DNA of 7,480 bases, from NCBI GenBank assembly GCA_011620845.1, contig WOYJ01000149.1, positions 1 through 7,480 of the forward strand. Reading direction: 5' to 3'. Shown here piece after piece: positions 6,039 through 7,480 of this stretch. Positions within the stretch are counted from its first letter, which is position 1. Each line of letters begins with the position of its first letter. The notes below the pieces were generated by a model, which searched no databases, had not been told where the DNA came from, and saw only the letters and a program-made list of their open reading frames with translations. The position numbers and the translations under genes are program-made. The DNA comes from Methanobacteriaceae archaeon (GTDB lineage: Archaea > Methanobacteriota > Methanobacteria > Methanobacteriales > Methanobacteriaceae).

Positions 6039-6857
6039 TTATCTTTGTTGGGATAAAATATCCCTAAATCCTATTTTTGAAAGTGTTATAAGGGCTTTGT
6101 TTTTTGTATTTATGGCTGTAGAAGAATTTTCACTCATGGGCATTACATAAAGCATTTCAGAATCATCTACCACTAACAACATTAAATCTTCTAACCCAAA
6201 CTCATAAAAGGCTTCTTTATAAGCTGTTTTTAATTCTTCCTTATCATTACGTTCAGCTGCAAATCCGTTGATCATTTTATCTGGGGTAATGATGGAGAAA
6301 TCACCCTCTTTACCTTCTAAGATTTTCTCCAAGTTCTCTTCTGTGTCTTTAGTATCAGAATAAACGATGAGCTCGAGTTTAATGTCTCTTTCATTTAATT
6401 TTTTAATGTATTTCAGGTATTTTGGTGGTGATGCCATGAATATGCTTTGGCGAGCATTTTTGAGCATGTCCTTGATCTTGTGTTCAATGCCCTTTTCACT
6501 TAATACATACCATAATGTCTTTGATTTCTCTTTAAACTTTTCCTGATCTAGGGTGGAAAAAAGTTTTTCTGCCTGTTTTTTTGCGTTTAAATAAGTTTCT
6601 AACAAAATATCAAGCCCGACTTCAGGTGGTATGGCCTGATATGTCATGGGTCGGTTGTTAATGAGGACTACCAGTCCTTTTTCTTCTAAAAGGCGTAGAC
6701 TTTCATAAGTATTTGGTTTTGATAAGCCTAAAAAGTTTATAAGCTTTTTAACTTCAGAAGTATTTATCATTGTTAATGTTATGTATAGTTTGGCCTCGGA
6801 TTCAAGAAGCCCCAGCTTGATCAATGATTTAACAAGATCCCGTGGAATTTTAGGCAT
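6039..6857 (-). CDS. TrmB-family transcriptional regulator (272 aa)
   Basis: A cytoplasmic DNA-binding protein. Residues ~8-65 form a TrmB-type winged helix: LIKLGLLESEAKLYITL, then the recognition-helix region LSKPNTYESLRLLEEKGLV (45-63). The wing follows (INNRPMTYQAIPPEVGLDILL, 66-86). A predicted coiled coil at about 88-114 (YLNAKKQAEKLFSTLDQEKFKEK) should mediate dimerisation. A C-terminal effector-like domain begins near 120, with ARQSIFMASPPKYLKYI resembling the TrmB/phospholipase-D-like sensor region. The known TrmB binds sugars; the ligand here cannot be told. The frame is open to a TTG at 6911, but that codon lies next to the TATA element. The ATG at 6857 is chosen because GAGGAGA lies 8 nt upstream and MPKIPRDLVKSLIKLGL fits family N-termini. 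It is divergent from the 95-aa gene, and the inverted repeat between them is its natural candidate operator. Confidence 0.85.
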   Translation of the reverse strand: MPKIPRDLVKSLIKLGLLESEAKLYITLTMINTSEVKKLINFLGLSKPNTYESLRLLEEKGLVVLINNRPMTYQAIPPEVGLDILLETYLNAKKQAEKLFSTLDQEKFKEKSKTLWYVLSEKGIEHKIKDMLKNARQSIFMASPPKYLKYIKKLNERDIKLELIVYSDTKDTEENLEKILEGKEGDFSIITPDKMINGFAAERNDKEELKTAYKEAFYEFGLEDLMLLVVDDSEMLYVMPMSENSSTAINTKNKALITLSKIGFRDILSQQR

Positions 6858-6898
6858 TATCTGGTTCTCCTCTTCGTTGATAGTAAGTATTCCATAAA

Positions 6899-6916
6899 TT
6901 TTATATATCAATTTTT
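6899..6916 (-). promoter_or_regulatory. promoter of the TrmB-family regulator
   Basis: The minus strand reads AAAAATTGATATATAAAAT, with ATATATAA at 6908-6901. A start site near 6878 would give a leader of about 20 nt carrying GAGGAGA before ATG 6857. This placement rules out the longer TTG start at 6911. Confidence 0.6.
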
Positions 6917-6927
6917 TACCATATAAT

Positions 6928-6949
6928 AGTTGTTATGTATAGAACAACT
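6928..6949. promoter_or_regulatory. perfect inverted repeat, candidate operator for the TrmB-family regulator
   Basis: AGTTGTT (6928-6934) and AACAACT (6943-6949) form a perfect 7-bp inverted repeat around an 8-nt spacer, centred between the divergent regulator and small-protein genes. It overlaps the plus-strand TATA-like element (about 6933-6941) and lies about 20 bp upstream of the regulator's own TATA element. A dimeric winged-helix protein bound here would block the plus-strand promoter and could repress or activate its own gene. Confidence 0.5.
6933..6942 (+). promoter_or_regulatory. TATA-like element of the 95-aa gene, probably leaderless
   Basis: TTATGTATAG is centred about 27 nt before the ATG at 6965, which puts the start site at or within a few bases of the start codon. 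No Shine-Dalgarno-like sequence precedes the ATG, only an A-run, which agrees with a leaderless mRNA. It lies inside the inverted repeat. Confidence 0.4.
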
Positions 6950-6964
6950 TATTAAAAAAAATCT

Positions 6965-7252
6965 ATGAAATTAACATTTACTCAAATGAATCCCCCCGAA
7001 TTGGAGGATATGGTCATGTTGCAGCTTATACGAGTGAAGGAAGAAAAACAAGAAGGCAATTCAAAGGATAAACTATCTTTTACCCTGACATTTGCGAATG
7101 ATGAATTGATAGAAGAGACTTGGTCACTCTTAAAAAAATGTATAGAGAATTATAGATTACATGAAGACAACGGATTTCATAATGAGACGAGAATTGAAAC
7201 AAAAGTCACTACATTAAAAGATAAATACATAAAATTGAGGGCCATATCCTGA
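6965..7252 (+). CDS. small charged protein of unknown function (95 aa)
   Basis: I do not recognise this 95-residue protein. It is rich in Glu, Lys and Leu, with no signal peptide or membrane helix. An N-terminal stretch (MKLTFTQMNPPELEDMVMLQLIRVKEEK) is followed by a strand-like KLSFTLTFAN and a helix (ELIEETWSLLKKCIENYRL). A Lys/Thr-rich end (ETKVTTLKDKYIKLRAIS) closes it. The pattern suggests a small alpha/beta domain. The ATG is the only reasonable start and appears leaderless. It is divergent from the TrmB-family gene with an inverted repeat between them, so it is the best candidate for that regulator's target. It ends in TGA just before a repeat-containing tract that may hold the remains of further coding sequence. 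Confidence 0.55.
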   Translation: MKLTFTQMNPPELEDMVMLQLIRVKEEKQEGNSKDKLSFTLTFANDELIEETWSLLKKCIENYRLHEDNGFHNETRIETKVTTLKDKYIKLRAIS

Positions 7253-7480
7253 TTAGCCTCTGAAAGTCTCAAATCAGAAGATAGAAGATGATCTGGAAGG
7301 ATATAAGAAGACTTTGAAAAAATAAGGAGATAGAAGATGATCTGGAAGGATATAAGAAGACTTTGAAAATTACTACCAAAAAACTAGTCGGGAAAATTAA
7401 ATTGATACCTGTTTATAGAACCTAATGATCGACTAAGCTTATGAAATAAAACAAGATAAAAATTCAAATAATAAAAGATT
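7253..7480 (+). other. non-coding tail with possible gene remnant
   Basis: No intact gene is seen. The second repeat copy opens into a frame (IEDDLEGYKKTL, then ITTKKLVGKIKLIPVYRT) ending with TAA at about 7422-7424. The first copy gives the same IEDDLEGYKKTL and then stops after two lysines. The peptide looks coding-like, so this may be the tail of a gene disrupted by duplication. It has no usable start, and I cannot name a parent. The last ~55 bases are AT-rich and show nothing. Confidence 0.3.
7279..7369 (+). repeat. perfect 42-bp direct repeat, two copies
   Basis: The 42 bases at 7279-7320 recur exactly at 7328-7369, separated by AATAAGG, a 49-bp period. Both begin AGATAGAAGATGATC and end GACTTTGAAAA. 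The absence of any mismatch points to a recent tandem duplication or slippage event. The period is not a multiple of three, so it breaks any reading frame that crosses it. Confidence 0.9.

Noticed and set aside
6858..6911. Longer TrmB start at TTG 6911
   Set aside because: That codon lies next to the TATA element at 6901-6908. ATG 6857 has a strong GAGGAGA site at 8 nt and gives the usual N-terminus.
7279..7369. CRISPR array
   Set aside because: There are only two copies and the spacer is 7 bp. The repeat is not palindromic and there are no cas genes. It is a simple tandem duplication.

Overview
The window looks like a piece of a methanogenic euryarchaeal chromosome, most likely Methanobacteriales (Methanobacterium-like). 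The reasons are AT-rich intergenic DNA with archaeal TATA elements, GGTG/GAGG-type ribosome binding sites, TTG starts, a TrmB-type regulator, a TIGR00266/AIM24 protein, a CbiJ-type cobamide enzyme and a canonical archaeal box C/D guide RNA. The taxonomic call is inference. No tRNA, rRNA, transposase, integrase or CRISPR array was seen.

Left part (1-1062): AT-rich DNA with two small genes of unknown function. They are a 75-codon gene on the minus strand and a divergent predicted lipoprotein of 119 aa on the plus strand, each with a candidate promoter between them. Next, on the minus strand, is a broken gene (1528 to 1063) that two single-base frame breaks split into three frames. With one C restored at each of two C runs it reads as a 155-residue protein with two AbrB-like repeats. 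Directly upstream of it is an intact TIGR00266/AIM24-family gene.

Middle (2245-2577): a 333-base gap without a protein gene, but not empty. It holds the TIGR00266 promoter, a plus-strand promoter with a following hairpin-forming segment and T-tract (possible unknown small RNA), and a textbook box C/D sRNA at 2511-2570. That sRNA has two 12-nt guides, all four boxes and a closing stem. It converges on cbiJ with 7 nt between them.

Right-centre (2578-5902): a minus-strand pair, probably one operon. The first gene is a P2-type calcium-class P-type ATPase of 841 aa, and the second is cbiJ (precorrin-6A reductase class, cobamide synthesis). The ATPase keeps the residues of one Ca2+ site but carries PMCA-like substitutions at the other. 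Both genes look richer in GC than the flanks.

Right end (5903-7480): AT-rich again. A TrmB-family regulator (minus) is divergent from a small charged protein of unknown function (plus). A perfect 7-bp inverted repeat sits between them over the plus-strand promoter, a likely operator. The last 230 bases hold a perfect 42-bp direct repeat with a 49-bp period inside what looks like the remains of a coding tail.
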